This document shows, one piece after another, positions 25,076-34,244 of a stretch of DNA of 40,157 nt. The notes under the pieces were generated by a model that saw only the letters and a program-made list of their open reading frames with translations, was not told where the DNA came from and did not search any database. The number at the start of each line of letters is the position of its first letter. Within the stretch, counting starts at the first letter, position 1. The stretch spans positions 1-40,157 of the forward strand of contig PHGD01000033.1 of the NCBI GenBank assembly GCA_011090425.1, written 5' to 3'. The stretch is from Nitrospira sp. LK70 (GTDB taxonomy: Bacteria > Nitrospirota > Nitrospiria > Nitrospirales > Nitrospiraceae). The translations under genes were made by a program, and so were the position numbers.

Positions 25076-26239
25076 TCACTTCTCCCTCAGCACTTGGAGT
25101 GTCCGATCCACCACTTGCCGTTCATCCCAGCGGGTGCGCTCGAAGGAAACAGCGATCCTGCCTTCGGCGTCAAGGATGTACGCTTCGACGCGGTGCCGGT
25201 TCACCAGTGACTCCACGAAATTGACCCCGAGCTGGAAGTAGGCACGGAGGGCGTCGAGCCCGTCGGGCGTCCGCAACATGCGATGGCGGGCATCCAGGCG
25301 TACCCCACGGTTCTGTCCGTAGCCGCGCAGCCGGTGGGGGAGATCAAACGCGGGATCGTAGGTAATCGCCGCCGTATGGATGTGATCGGCGAGCCCTCGT
25401 TCCTCCAACAATTTCTGGACCCGCGCGAGTTTCGTGACCGTGAGTGAGCACTTCAGGGGGTTGTCGCAGCGTGTGTAGAAAAAGACGACGATGGAGGGGT
25501 GCCCCCGGAAGAAGTCCTTGAACGTGAGCGAACCGCCCGCATGATCTTCAAAGACGATGGACTCAACTGGTTCGCAGCCTCGACGGGAATCGAGCGCCCA
25601 CGACACCGCGTTGCCGAAGTCCTCCTGCCGCGTGCAACAGGTCTTGGGGCCGAGCTGCTCGACCTGTCCCTCGCCGCGGATCGCCTCCACGGCCTGGCCC
25701 ACCTCACTCCACAATTTGCTGGGGAGCCCGCCCTGTGGCGTGCGCAGCGCCTCCACCTCATGCAGCACGCTGCGCGCGTGCGAGCCGAGCCACACCAACG
25801 TCGCAAGCAATTCACGAACCGGACTCGTGCCAGTCGGTGAGACTGCGTACTCACCATACTGCTCGAAAGATACGGACTCGTCGTGATAACGAATGTTGGT
25901 GATCGCGCACAGGATGAAGGGGGCCAACGCCGCGGTTGGGCTGGGATAGGACCGCAGCGCGCGGGCGGCGGCAGCAACCAGGTAGGCGTCAGTCCCGTTG
26001 TCGAGTTCTTCGAGCACGAAGTGGAGCGCGGAATCCGACAGGCGGGTGCGCCCGAGGGCGAGCAGGATCCACCCTCGCATGCGGACGATGGTCGCCGTCT
26101 CGCGTTGGTCGTAGACCGGATGATCTTCGCGCAGCAGCTCCGTCAACTGCGCCTGTCGCTCTGGATCGGCGGCGAGCGCGTCGACATACGACGCAAACTG
26201 CGGTTCGGACAGCGTGCGCGTCATCGTGCCTTGCTGCAT
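25076..26239 (-). CDS. HEAT-like plus SCO1/SenC-family fusion
   Basis: A 387-residue protein without a signal peptide. The first 210 residues are alpha-helical with Leu/Ala-rich repeats of HEAT type (for example GWILLALGRTRLSDSAL, then AAARALRSYPSPTAALAPF). The C-terminal domain (about 225-380) is thioredoxin-like, SCO type: GGSLTFKDFFRGHPSIVVFF, then Cys258 and Cys264 in CDNPLKC, then TAAITYDPAF and a late His in NRHRVEAYILDAEG. SCO proteins deliver copper to cytochrome oxidase through C-x3-C plus His; here the Cys spacing is C-x5-C, so the metal site is altered. A separate Cys pair (KTCCTRQ) lies before the SCO domain. The ATG at 26239 has GGGGG six bases upstream. Its role is unknown. Confidence 0.82.
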   Translation of the reverse strand: MQQGTMTRTLSEPQFASYVDALAADPERQAQLTELLREDHPVYDQRETATIVRMRGWILLALGRTRLSDSALHFVLEELDNGTDAYLVAAAARALRSYPSPTAALAPFILCAITNIRYHDESVSFEQYGEYAVSPTGTSPVRELLATLVWLGSHARSVLHEVEALRTPQGGLPSKLWSEVGQAVEAIRGEGQVEQLGPKTCCTRQEDFGNAVSWALDSRRGCEPVESIVFEDHAGGSLTFKDFFRGHPSIVVFFYTRCDNPLKCSLTVTKLARVQKLLEERGLADHIHTAAITYDPAFDLPHRLRGYGQNRGVRLDARHRMLRTPDGLDALRAYFQLGVNFVESLVNRHRVEAYILDAEGRIAVSFERTRWDERQVVDRTLQVLREK

Positions 26240-26279
26240 CAAGTGCCCCCTTTGCCGACTTATGCTTTTACGGGGCCAG

Positions 26280-26420
26280 CTTATTTTTTTAAATACTCCC
26301 GATCGCCCGGGCCTGTCAATATATATTCCGTCGAAATACTTAATTAGGAAAAAATATGAATGATCGGCAATTTAAGTCGTTGTATATTAATGCATTTTCT
26401 AAGCTACGTTTTTACTGAGC
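26280..26420. other. AT-rich intergenic patch
   Basis: This stretch contains runs of A and T (for instance a T-run near 26284 and an A-run near 26350) in an otherwise GC-rich window and no gene. It sits upstream of the SCO-fusion gene and upstream of the transposase relic, so it may hold a promoter or a foreign DNA remnant; no clear -35/-10 was identified. Confidence 0.4.
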
Positions 26421-26579
26421 ATTACGAAATCCGAAGGCACGCTGTTGTACGAGAGGGTCCAGGACCTCTCACTTGCGTATCAGAGAGTCCGCAAATCAAA
26501 GACCGCCACCTCTTAACCTGAATCCCGGTCCCCGTCGGGCTGTCGAGCTGGCCGAGTTGAGTAATCGACCCACTCACCG

Positions 26580-26770
26580 GCTTCATCCCTATCGCTTTGT
26601 CGTGATCCACCATCCGCAGTCCGAAGAACCCACCGCCCAGTTGACACGCTTCAGGCGTGGCACGTATCACTATCACGTCCTGGTCACGAATCTGCCATTG
26701 CGTCCGCTCAGCCTCCGGCGCTTTTACAACGATCGTGCGGGCTCAGGATAATATCATGGAGCAGCGGGAC
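26580..26770 (+). pseudogene. Transposase C-terminal remnant (IS1380-like)
   Basis: The frame reads HPYRFVVIHHPQ, then TYHYHVLVTNLPLRP and LSLRRFYNDRAG, followed in a shifted frame by QDNIMEQ. These are the strand, the VTNLP segment and the conserved Y-N-x-R-A helix of IS1380-type transposases. Upstream catalytic Asp regions are missing and the frame is lost at about 26746, so this is decayed. It lies 50 bases before hpnM. The family assignment is from memory. Confidence 0.55.
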
Positions 26771-26819
26771 ATCCCGCCCTCTGACTGTATCGAGGCATGT
26801 CTCGCAAAGAGGTCTGTTC

Positions 26820-27446
26820 ATGTGTCTCAAGTCGCCTGGCATCACCGGCTTCTCACTTCTGGTGTTCTGCACGGTTATGGTCCTGCCTATGCACATCAGG
26901 GGTGAGACGCCAGGGCCGGCTCAAGTCATATCACGCTTCAACGCGGCACTGATCGAAGCCATGAGAGGCGGTAAGGAATTGGGGTTCAGCGGTCGCTACC
27001 GACTGCTTGAGCCGGTCGTGACAGAGACCTTCTTGCCTCCCTACATGGCGAGCGTCTCCGTAGGCAGACACTGGAAAACTCTCACGGAGGAGCAGCAGCG
27101 GCAGTTTGAAGGAATCTATGCCGAATGGTTGATTGCGAACTACGCGAAGAACTTTCACACATACGCAGGAGAACGCTTCGAGATCACGAAACAGTCCCAG
27201 ACGGCAGGCGGCGCTACAGTCCTGAGCAAACTTCTGAACTCTCAAGGCAAAGAAACCGAGTTCGACTACCGGCTGCGCCTGACGGAGGATGCCTGGCACA
27301 TTGTGGACATACGCATTTCTGGCATCAGTCAGCTTGCCAATACGCGCGCTCAATTTGTGAGCGTCCTTGATAAGAATGGTTTTGACGAGCTCGTTGCGTC
27401 GCTCAAGCGAAAGATTCGGGACTTCTCCCGGAGCGATGGCCGATGA
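26820..27446 (+). CDS. hpnM: Hopanoid-associated MlaC/HpnM-like periplasmic protein
   Basis: A 208-residue MlaC-type phospholipid-binding protein with an N-terminal signal (MCLKSPGITGFSLLVFCTVMVLPM). The mature domain shows the family pattern: PAQVISRFNAALIEAM, then YRLLEPVVTETFLPPYMASVSVG, LTEEQQRQFEGIYAEWLIANYAKNF, AWHIVDIRISGISQLANTRAQF. Members shuttle lipids across the periplasm; the HpnM subset occurs in hopanoid clusters beside HpnN, as here. The ATG has AGAGG seven bases upstream. It is 78 bases from the RND transporter and likely co-transcribed with it. No hopanoid biosynthetic gene is visible in this window. Confidence 0.87.
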   Translation: MCLKSPGITGFSLLVFCTVMVLPMHIRGETPGPAQVISRFNAALIEAMRGGKELGFSGRYRLLEPVVTETFLPPYMASVSVGRHWKTLTEEQQRQFEGIYAEWLIANYAKNFHTYAGERFEITKQSQTAGGATVLSKLLNSQGKETEFDYRLRLTEDAWHIVDIRISGISQLANTRAQFVSVLDKNGFDELVASLKRKIRDFSRSDGR

Positions 27447-27524
27447 GCCAAGGCTCAGACCACGGTTGAGCCGAATGACTGAGATAGTCTGAAGGGCCAA
27501 AGCCTACACCGACCCAAACCAAGC

Positions 27525-30164
27525 ATGTTCATCGAACCTACCCTTACCCGCACACAGCGCCTGCTGAGTGCATGGGTTCTCCTCGTTCAACGTCATGCCG
27601 TCGCCGTTCTCGTGGGCACTGTCCTGTTGACGTTTGGGACTCTCTATTACTCCGCCGTCAATTTCAAGATGAACGCCGACATCCATGCCATGATGTCCGA
27701 CAAGCTGTCCTACCGCGGATTGTACAAGGAGTTCTCGAAGGCCTTTCCACAACAGAGCGACACCGTCGTCGTTGTCATCGATGGCATCACCTCGGAACAA
27801 GCAGAGGCGGCACGGAAAGCTATCGCCGAGCAACTGAGAAAAGATCAGGCGCTTTTTTCCGACGTCTATGAACCAGGGGCCGGAGGGTTTTTTCAAAAGA
27901 ACGGCCTCCTGTACCTGAACACCGAAGAACTGGAGAGACTCGGAGACCGACTCTCGGCAGCCCAACCTTTTCTGGCGCTTCTCTCCAAGGACCTCAGCAT
28001 CCGCGGGCTTTTCGAGGTCGTTGAAAAGGCCTTGGAGCAAGGAGATCTCAGTGAGGCCCAAGACCGTGCGCTTACCCTCCTGCTCGATGGGATGAACAAC
28101 GCCTTCGCCAGCGCGGCCCACGGAACGGTCTACCCGATGTCGTGGGAGGGCCTGGCGTTCGACGCAGAGCAGACCGCGAAGCAATGCCGCCAGTTCATCA
28201 TACTGAAGCCGCGAGTCGCGGATGCATCCCTGTCTGCGGGAAGCGCTCACATCGAGACCATTCGCCGGGTTGCCGGGCAGTTCGGCTACAATCAGACCGG
28301 AACCGCGCGAGTGCGGATCACGGGAGATTTTGCACTTGCTTACGAGAACCTCCTGGAAGTCCGCAATAGCACAGGAATTGCCACTGTCGCGTCTCTCCTT
28401 CTTGTGGCGCTGGTCCTTTCTGTGGGTCTCTACTTCTCATGGCGCCTCATCTTTTCCAGCCTTGTCACATTGATCACGGGGCTCATCTGGTCCACCGCAT
28501 TCGCCCTTGCCACCGTGGGCAGTCTCAACATGATCTCCGTCACCTTCGCCGTGCTTTTCATCGGACTAGGCATCGACTACAGCATACAGTTCTGCCTCAG
28601 ATATCGGGAGCTGCTTCTGCAAAGCGGCCATCAGCAGAATAGCATCACTTCGACAGCCACCAGTGTCGGCAGAAGTCTCTTCTTCAGCGCTGCAACCACG
28701 GCACTCGGCTTCTACTCCTTCGTTCCCACTGCCTATGCAGGAGTGGCTGAACTGGGCTTCATCTCAGGGTCGAGTATGTTCATCAGCTTCTTCGGAAACA
28801 TAACCGTTTTGCCCGCTTTGCTGACCGTCCTCCCCGTGAAGGAGTGCCGGCGGTGGGAACCTTCCTGGCCGTGGCTTGTCGACCTGCCGTACAAGTACCC
28901 GCGCGGCATCGTCGCCGTCGGGGCATTGGGGGCGTTGGTCTCTCTCTTGGCCGTTCCACGAGTCTTCTTCGACTACAACACCCTCAACCTCCACGACCAG
29001 TCATCAGAGTCTGTGGCAACTATGAAGGAACTCTTCAATGACCCTAAGGGTCAGCCATGGACCATTTCGGTGCTTGTGGACGGTGAGGGCAAAGCCCTTC
29101 GTCTCGCCGAGCAGCTGAAGAGCCTTAAGGAAGTCAGAACGGCCGTAACGATCCATGATCTCATCCCGGGCAATCAACAGGACAAGATCCTTCTTATTTC
29201 CGACATCGCTCTTTTCATGTCACCAGAGATCGAGCGGCCTCACGTCACGGCCCCCACCTATGAGCAGAACATTCAAGCGCTGGCACGCCTAGAGCGGTCT
29301 ATCGAGAGCCATCTCAACGGACTTCGACATTCCACCAGAGAGTCGGCGCAGAAGCTTCACGACAGCATCAGAAGATTCAGAGTTCTTTCTGAAGACAGCC
29401 GGGGCGGCTTGTCCGCCCTTGCCCTGCTCGACGAGAGTTTGACGCCCGGGCTTTCCATGCTCCTCGAGAGACTTGGCTCATCGCTGCAACCAAGCCTGGT
29501 AGAGGGACCATCCTCCCTTCCTCAAGAATTGCGGAGTCAGTACGTATCAGCGGACGGCCGCTTCCGTGTTCAGGTGTTTCCACAGAACGACATCACAAAC
29601 CTGGCAAGCCTGGAAGGATTTGTCCGTGCGGTCCGGTCAGTGGCGCCGAACGCGACCGATACACCTGTGTCGGTGTACGAAGCAGGCATGGCCATAGCGG
29701 CCTCTTTCAGGGAGGCCTCGCTTTACGCGGTGATCATCATCTGCGCCTTTGTGCTCGTCGGTCTCAGAAGCAGGTCCAAGACCCTTCTGATACTCACCCC
29801 CATGGCGCTCGCCTTCCTTCTCACGGCCGCCGCATCGGTGTGGCTCGGCGTCCCGCTCAATTTCGCCAACGTCATCGTTGTGCCTCTGGTTCTCGGGATC
29901 GGGGTCCACAGCGGCGTCATATTCATCGTCCGCGACTGGAAAGACCCGAGACGTGAGGACAACCTTCTGAAATCCAGTATGGCCCGCGCCACGCTGTTCA
30001 GCAATCTGGCCACGATGATCAGTACTGCAAGCCTCGCCTTCTCTCCCCACCTAGGAATTGCGAGCATCGGCATCCTCCTGAGCATCTGTCTCGCGTTCCT
30101 CATTCTTTCGACGCTGCTCTTCCTCCCGTCATTGATCGTGCTTCTCAAAGTCCGGGTTGGATAA
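27525..30164 (+). CDS. hpnN: Hopanoid-associated RND transporter HpnN
   Basis: An 879-residue RND/MMPL-family inner-membrane transporter, the expected size for HpnN. There is an N-terminal TM helix (AVAVLVGTVLLTFGTLYYSA) and a first periplasmic loop of about 250 residues (SDKLSYRGLYKEFSKAFPQQ). A first TM cluster (about 285-430) contains the GLGIDYSIQF motif. A second periplasmic loop of about 270 residues follows, then a last TM cluster near 730-870 with GIGVHSGVIF. The two halves are a duplication, each with six TM helices. HpnN moves hopanoids between membranes. No Shine-Dalgarno is obvious. Paired with hpnM upstream. Confidence 0.92.
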   Translation: MFIEPTLTRTQRLLSAWVLLVQRHAVAVLVGTVLLTFGTLYYSAVNFKMNADIHAMMSDKLSYRGLYKEFSKAFPQQSDTVVVVIDGITSEQAEAARKAIAEQLRKDQALFSDVYEPGAGGFFQKNGLLYLNTEELERLGDRLSAAQPFLALLSKDLSIRGLFEVVEKALEQGDLSEAQDRALTLLLDGMNNAFASAAHGTVYPMSWEGLAFDAEQTAKQCRQFIILKPRVADASLSAGSAHIETIRRVAGQFGYNQTGTARVRITGDFALAYENLLEVRNSTGIATVASLLLVALVLSVGLYFSWRLIFSSLVTLITGLIWSTAFALATVGSLNMISVTFAVLFIGLGIDYSIQFCLRYRELLLQSGHQQNSITSTATSVGRSLFFSAATTALGFYSFVPTAYAGVAELGFISGSSMFISFFGNITVLPALLTVLPVKECRRWEPSWPWLVDLPYKYPRGIVAVGALGALVSLLAVPRVFFDYNTLNLHDQSSESVATMKELFNDPKGQPWTISVLVDGEGKALRLAEQLKSLKEVRTAVTIHDLIPGNQQDKILLISDIALFMSPEIERPHVTAPTYEQNIQALARLERSIESHLNGLRHSTRESAQKLHDSIRRFRVLSEDSRGGLSALALLDESLTPGLSMLLERLGSSLQPSLVEGPSSLPQELRSQYVSADGRFRVQVFPQNDITNLASLEGFVRAVRSVAPNATDTPVSVYEAGMAIAASFREASLYAVIIICAFVLVGLRSRSKTLLILTPMALAFLLTAAASVWLGVPLNFANVIVVPLVLGIGVHSGVIFIVRDWKDPRREDNLLKSSMARATLFSNLATMISTASLAFSPHLGIASIGILLSICLAFLILSTLLFLPSLIVLLKVRVG

Positions 30165-30273
30165 CGGGGTCTCGCACACCGCTGGATGGAGCTGTGTGTT
30201 CTGATTCACCGACCTGTCCGCTAGAGGAGAATGGCCCTAGTTAATTTACTAGGGAACGTGTTACAAAGAGACC

Positions 30274-30425
30274 GTGATCAATTGTTATGTGCTGGACGGT
30301 GACAACATACGCCACGGTCTGACCAGAGATCTCGGCTTCGGCACCCTACGAAAAACCTTCGCCCCTGATGTCCCTCTGGAAACAGACGTCAAGACGCTCG
30401 ATGAAGGCCTGTCCATCTCTCGTCG
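30274..30425 (+). pseudogene. Adenylylsulfate kinase (cysC) remnant
   Basis: The frame reads CYVLDGDNIRHGLTRDLGF, a typical APS-kinase segment in which D-G-D-N-x-R binds APS. It then jumps to PLETDVKTLDEGLSIS, which resembles the C-terminal end of that family. The ATP-binding P-loop, normally some 20-30 residues before the first motif, is absent, and about 90 residues between the two parts are missing. The fragment lies between hpnN and a sulfotransferase, where an intact kinase would provide PAPS. The C-terminal match is weaker than the N-terminal one. Confidence 0.6.
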
Positions 30426-30506
30426 AATGGGTATGTGGGCTCTTTTGTCCGCTGCGCCCCGGACAGGGGTATCCTTACGCTTCCGGTACGTCAACAGGTC
30501 TCATTA

Positions 30507-31823
30507 ATGGGTGAGACTCAGAGACAAGAAGTCGCCGCCCATCCTCTGAGACCCACCGTCTTCCCCCCTGCTGACGGCGGTTGGCCAGCACCCCCTCGAC
30601 AGCGCTGGACGGTGGAACGCTCCTTCCTCGTCCACACAATCAACGCGCTGAGCGGCGTTGTCGGTCAGGCAACATGGGCAAGCCTTGAGGAAGAGGAACT
30701 CATAAAGGCGGCAAGCCGCCGGGTCGGCCATGACGACTTTGGTGACGCATCCTTTCGAGAACCTCTCCGCCGCCTCGTTTCGTCTTTTCAGGCGGAAGCC
30801 CATCTTCACCCTCTGGGGCGACTGACCGTTCGTCGCCAACTGACCATGCTCCTGGTCAACCGCTTGCGGATGCAGGACACTCGCAGGCGGCATCCTGGTA
30901 TCGTTGAGCAGCAAATTCGACGACCGCTCATCATCACGGGCCTGCCCCGCACCGGGACGACGTTTCTCCATGGCCTGCTTGCCCTTGACCCAGCCAACCG
31001 GGTTCCACTCACCTGGGAAACCCTGTACCCCAGCCCGCCGCCGGAGGCGGAGACGTACCACGTTGACCGACGCATCGCCCTGGTTGATCGTCAGCTCCGC
31101 TGGTTCCATCGAATGGTGCAGGACGTCAACCGTGTGCATCCCATCGGTGCACGGCTTCCCGAGGAGTGTCTCGTGATCCTCGGCCATTCGTTCATGAGCC
31201 ACCTGTTCGTGGCGAGCCACCGCCTGCCGTCCTACCTTGACTGGCTTGAATCTCAGGACCTCCGCCCTTCATACGAAATACACCGTAGATTCTTGCAGCA
31301 CTTACAGTGGCGATGTCCAGGGGAGCGGTGGGCGTTGAAGACGCCTGCTCACATGTTCGATTTCGAGGCGATGTTCGAGACCTACCCTGACGCCTGTGTC
31401 GTGATGACACACCGCAACCCCATAGAAGTGATCGCCTCCAACGCCAGTCTGACGGCCACCCTCAAATCTGCCTTCAGTGACGAGGTTGATCCTGTTGAAG
31501 TGGGACGCGAGTGTACTCGCAGGTGGTCCGAAGCGCTCCGCAGGGCTCTGCGTTCGCGCGACCACGGCTCCATTCCCTCGGAGCGCTTCCTCGATCTCTA
31601 CTACACTGACCTGGTCGCTGACCCGGTGGCAGCGGTAGAAAAAGTCTATGGACATTTTGACCTGCCCTTGCCCAACGGCCTTCGGGACAAGGTTCGGGAA
31701 TTTGTGAACAGGAACCCGAAGAACCGTTTCGGAACCCACCGGTATCACCTCCATGACTTTGGGTTGGATTTTCAGGAGGAAGAGAAGAGGTATGCCGCCT
31801 ACCGAGAACGTTTTCGCTTGTGA
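30507..31823 (+). CDS. Sulfotransferase
   Basis: A 438-residue PAPS-dependent sulfotransferase of the Sulfotransfer_3 type. The PAPS 5'-phosphosulfate loop is GLPRTGTTFLHGLL at about residues 147-160. A second conserved stretch, WALKTPAHMFDFEAMFETYP, precedes the 3'-phosphate motif VVMTHRNPIEVIASNASL. Near the C-terminus, DLYYTDLVADP and a GTHRYHLHDFGL stretch are typical of this group. The frame opens at a GTG at 30435; ATG 30507 is preferred because the extra residues are not family-like. It lies 341 bases after hpnN and just after a cysC remnant. The acceptor is unknown; a lipid is plausible from the neighbours. Confidence 0.87.
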   Translation: MGETQRQEVAAHPLRPTVFPPADGGWPAPPRQRWTVERSFLVHTINALSGVVGQATWASLEEEELIKAASRRVGHDDFGDASFREPLRRLVSSFQAEAHLHPLGRLTVRRQLTMLLVNRLRMQDTRRRHPGIVEQQIRRPLIITGLPRTGTTFLHGLLALDPANRVPLTWETLYPSPPPEAETYHVDRRIALVDRQLRWFHRMVQDVNRVHPIGARLPEECLVILGHSFMSHLFVASHRLPSYLDWLESQDLRPSYEIHRRFLQHLQWRCPGERWALKTPAHMFDFEAMFETYPDACVVMTHRNPIEVIASNASLTATLKSAFSDEVDPVEVGRECTRRWSEALRRALRSRDHGSIPSERFLDLYYTDLVADPVAAVEKVYGHFDLPLPNGLRDKVREFVNRNPKNRFGTHRYHLHDFGLDFQEEEKRYAAYRERFRL

Positions 31824-31839
31824 TGTCGGCAACGATCCT

Positions 31840-31960
31840 TTCAGGCCCTCGTAGTCGCGTTCGATCCGCCGGCACAGTTTCGCCTGCCGCTGGTGGCTCA
31901 ATGCAGCAGACGAGCGAACCCACCAGAGCCGCATTCCGACGGACAGCCAGGCCCTCACTC
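31840..31960 (-). pseudogene. Possible transposase relic
   Basis: On the minus strand an open stretch reads MRLWWVRSSAALSHQRQA, then KLCRRIERDYEGLKGSL, resembling the strand and coiled helix that follow the catalytic core of some IS4/IS1634-type transposases. Upstream the frame is interrupted by stops and nearby frames hold further scraps. The call is weak and rests on pattern memory. Confidence 0.3.
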
Positions 31961-32104
31961 ATGACACCATCGAAAATGTGAAGCGACCCCGTTTCATGTA
32001 CCGCACGGCCTAACCGATGGGAACGACAGAGAGCAGCGGGACCATGATGCCGAGAACGGTCCACATATCGAGCCTTGAGTTCTAACTCCAAGTGCAACAC
32101 TGCA

Positions 32105-32275
32105 ATGCGATGCATGATCATTGTCAAGACCACGAAGAAGTCGGGAGCCGGGTGGTGCCGAATGAGCGGTTCTTGACAGAGATGGGCGAATACAACGCAA
32201 AATTGGTGAACGCGGGCGTGATGCTCGCCGGCGAATGGCTTCAACCGAGTTCGAAGGGCGCGCACGTGTGTACCT
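32105..32275 (+). pseudogene. YCII/DGPF gene, frameshifted and truncated
   Basis: One frame reads MRCMIIVKTTKKSGAG from 32105, the usual YCII start; in another frame it continues VVPNERFLTEMGEYNAKLV, then AGVMLAGEWLQPSSKGAHV. Together these give a normal first half of a family member, broken by a one-base shift near 32150. The DGPF motif and everything after are missing, replaced by unrelated sequence. It lies just before an intact PhnB-like gene. Confidence 0.75.
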
Positions 32276-32349
32276 CAGAAAACCGCTTGCGTCCCGAATC
32301 GATCTGACGGCGAAAGAGACGCATGCACAACGTGAGAAAGGAGCACATC

Positions 32350-32781
32350 ATGCACATTCAACCTTATCTGTTTTTCAACGGACGGGCGGAGGAGGCGCTC
32401 CATTTCTATACTCAGGCGGTCGGCGCCGAAGTCACCACGCTGATGCGCTTCAAGGATAGTCCTGAAGGCTCCTCCACCAACATGACTCCGAAAAGCTGGA
32501 GCGACAAAGTGATGCATGCCAATGTTCGCATCGGTGATACGCAGGTGATGGCTTCGGATGGTTGTAGCCAGGAGCCGTTGGGCTTTCACGGGTTTTCGCT
32601 CTCTTTATCCGTCGGCACGGTCGCGGAGGCCGAGAAATGCTTCAGCGCTTTGGCCGACGGAGGCAAAGTGGATATGCCGCTCAGCGAAACATTCTGGTCC
32701 CCTCGATTCGGTATGCTCACGGATCGTTTTGGCGTGGCCTGGATGATCGGCCTGTTCGACGACAAGACAAAGGCTGCATAA
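32350..32781 (+). CDS. PhnB-like VOC protein
   Basis: A 143-residue protein of the PhnB/DUF1338-like VOC group: MHIQPYLFFNGRAEEALHFY, then GAEVTTLMRFKDSPE, SDKVMHANVRIGDTQVMASD, and the end SPRFGMLTDRFGVAWMIGL. Function is not established; members are often encoded near ECF sigma factors or YCII proteins. Two closely similar VOC-type genes lie elsewhere in the window. ATG 32350 has AAAGGAG six bases upstream, so the longer frame from 32323 is rejected. It follows the broken YCII gene. Confidence 0.92.
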   Translation: MHIQPYLFFNGRAEEALHFYTQAVGAEVTTLMRFKDSPEGSSTNMTPKSWSDKVMHANVRIGDTQVMASDGCSQEPLGFHGFSLSLSVGTVAEAEKCFSALADGGKVDMPLSETFWSPRFGMLTDRFGVAWMIGLFDDKTKAA

Positions 32782-32958
32782 GTGTTTATCATCACAATCG
32801 ATAACTAAGATCAAATCAACGGAAGGCCACCACGCAGTTGAAACAATCGGCAGTCACCGCATGGACCAGACGCTCGCGGACGTCGGCATCGGCGCCCACG
32901 ACGAAGCGGCCGACGGCTGTCCGCCGAAAGCCGGTTATCGAAAGAAAGGAGCCAGGCA

Positions 32959-34143
32959 ATGAGCGCGGTTCGACTATTGGTCGGCACCCGCAAGGGTGCA
33001 TTCATTCTGATATCGGACGGTAAGCGGAATAATTGGACGGTCGATGGTCCGCACTTCGGTGGATGGGAACTGTACCACCTGAAAGCCTCGCCGGCCGATC
33101 CGGATCGCCTCTATGCCTCCCAAACCAGCAGTTGGTTCGGCCAGGTGATCCAGCGGTCGGACGACGGCGGCAAGACCTGGAACCCACCCGGCACCAAGCC
33201 CGAAGAGCTCATGGGAGCGGACGGCACGTCGAAGGGCGAGAGCAATATGTTTCTCTATGACAGCTCTCCAGAAACCGGTCAGTCGCTCACCACGCACCAA
33301 TGGTACGACGGCACGCAGCGTCCATGGGAATTCAAGCGAGTCTGGCACCTGGAACCGTCCATGACCGACCCCGATACAGTTTATGCCGGTGTGGAGGACG
33401 CGGCGCTCTTCAAGTCCACGGACGGCGGCAAGACCTGGGTGGAACTGGCCGGCCTGCGCAGCGCCAAGGGGCAGCTCTGGCAGCCGGGCGCCGGCGGCAT
33501 GTGCCTGCATACCATCTTACTCAATACTGGACAGCCGGACCGCATGTTTGTGGCGATCTCGGCGGCGGGCACGTTCCGCAGCGACGACGCGGGACAGACG
33601 TGGCGGCCCACCAACAAAGGATTGCGGTCGAAGTACGAGCTGCCCGATCCGGATGCGGAAGTCGGCCACTGTGTACACAGCATCGCCATCCATCCTGAGC
33701 GGCCACAGGTCCTGTTCATGCAGAAACATTGGGGGGTGCTGCGCAGCGACGACGCCGGCGAGTCGTGGCAGGAAATCAGCGGCGACCTGCCGAGCGATTT
33801 CGGGTTTCCCATCGCGGTGCATGCCCACGAGCCCGACAGGGTCTATGTCGTGCCGATCAAGAGCGATTCCGAACATTATCCGCCGGAGGGGAAGTTACGC
33901 GTGTACCGCAGTCGATCCGGCGGGAACGACTGGGAAGCGTTGACGAAGGGTCTGCCGCAAGAGAATTGCTACGTCAATGTCTTACGCGATGCAATGAACG
34001 TCGATGAGCTCGATCCCTGCGGCATCTATTTCGGGACGACCGGCGGCCAGGTCTATGGCTCGGCCGACGGCGGCGACAGCTGGACGCCGATTGTGCGCGA
34101 TTTGCCCGCGGTCTTATCAGTCGAAGTGCAGACGTTGTCGTGA
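32959..34143 (+). CDS. BNR/sortilin-type beta-propeller protein
   Basis: A 394-residue beta-propeller. Asp-box (BNR) repeats are visible: [65 protein letters not shown] and [13 protein letters not shown], at intervals of 40-75 residues. There is no signal peptide, so a cytosolic location is likely. It begins [14 protein letters not shown], typical of the group annotated as glycosyl hydrolase or exo-alpha-sialidase, but sialidase catalytic residues are not evident and a binding or scaffold role is as likely. ATG 32959 has AAGGAG eight bases upstream. It precedes a MoaD/ThiS-like gene, a recurring neighbour of this family. Confidence 0.9.
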   Translation: MSAVRLLVGTRKGAFILISDGKRNNWTVDGPHFGGWELYHLKASPADPDRLYASQTSSWFGQVIQRSDDGGKTWNPPGTKPEELMGADGTSKGESNMFLYDSSPETGQSLTTHQWYDGTQRPWEFKRVWHLEPSMTDPDTVYAGVEDAALFKSTDGGKTWVELAGLRSAKGQLWQPGAGGMCLHTILLNTGQPDRMFVAISAAGTFRSDDAGQTWRPTNKGLRSKYELPDPDAEVGHCVHSIAIHPERPQVLFMQKHWGVLRSDDAGESWQEISGDLPSDFGFPIAVHAHEPDRVYVVPIKSDSEHYPPEGKLRVYRSRSGGNDWEALTKGLPQENCYVNVLRDAMNVDELDPCGIYFGTTGGQVYGSADGGDSWTPIVRDLPAVLSVEVQTLS

Positions 34144-34222
34144 CGTTACTCGTTAACCGTGATTCGTGAATCGCAAGAATCATGATTCGCTACATTTACG
34201 ATTCACGCATAACGAATAACGT
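34143..34222. repeat. 80-bp inverted repeat between BNR and MoaD-like genes
   Basis: The left arm ACGTTACTCGTTAACCGTGA is matched by an inverted right arm ending ACGAATAACGT; an inner pair, GTGAATCG/CGATTCAC, and a further GAATC/GATTC nest inside. It begins at the stop of the BNR gene. I recall ACGTTACTCGTTA-type repeats scattered in Nitrospira-like genomes. It would form a long hairpin in RNA and could end or attenuate transcription between the two genes. Confidence 0.7.
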
Positions 34223-34244
34223 GCTGAGCAAAGAGCCAGCGCAC

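Noticed and set aside
32811-33005. Minus-strand frames opposite the BNR gene start
   Set aside because: Short, no motif, and they overlap the well-supported start and Shine-Dalgarno of the BNR gene.
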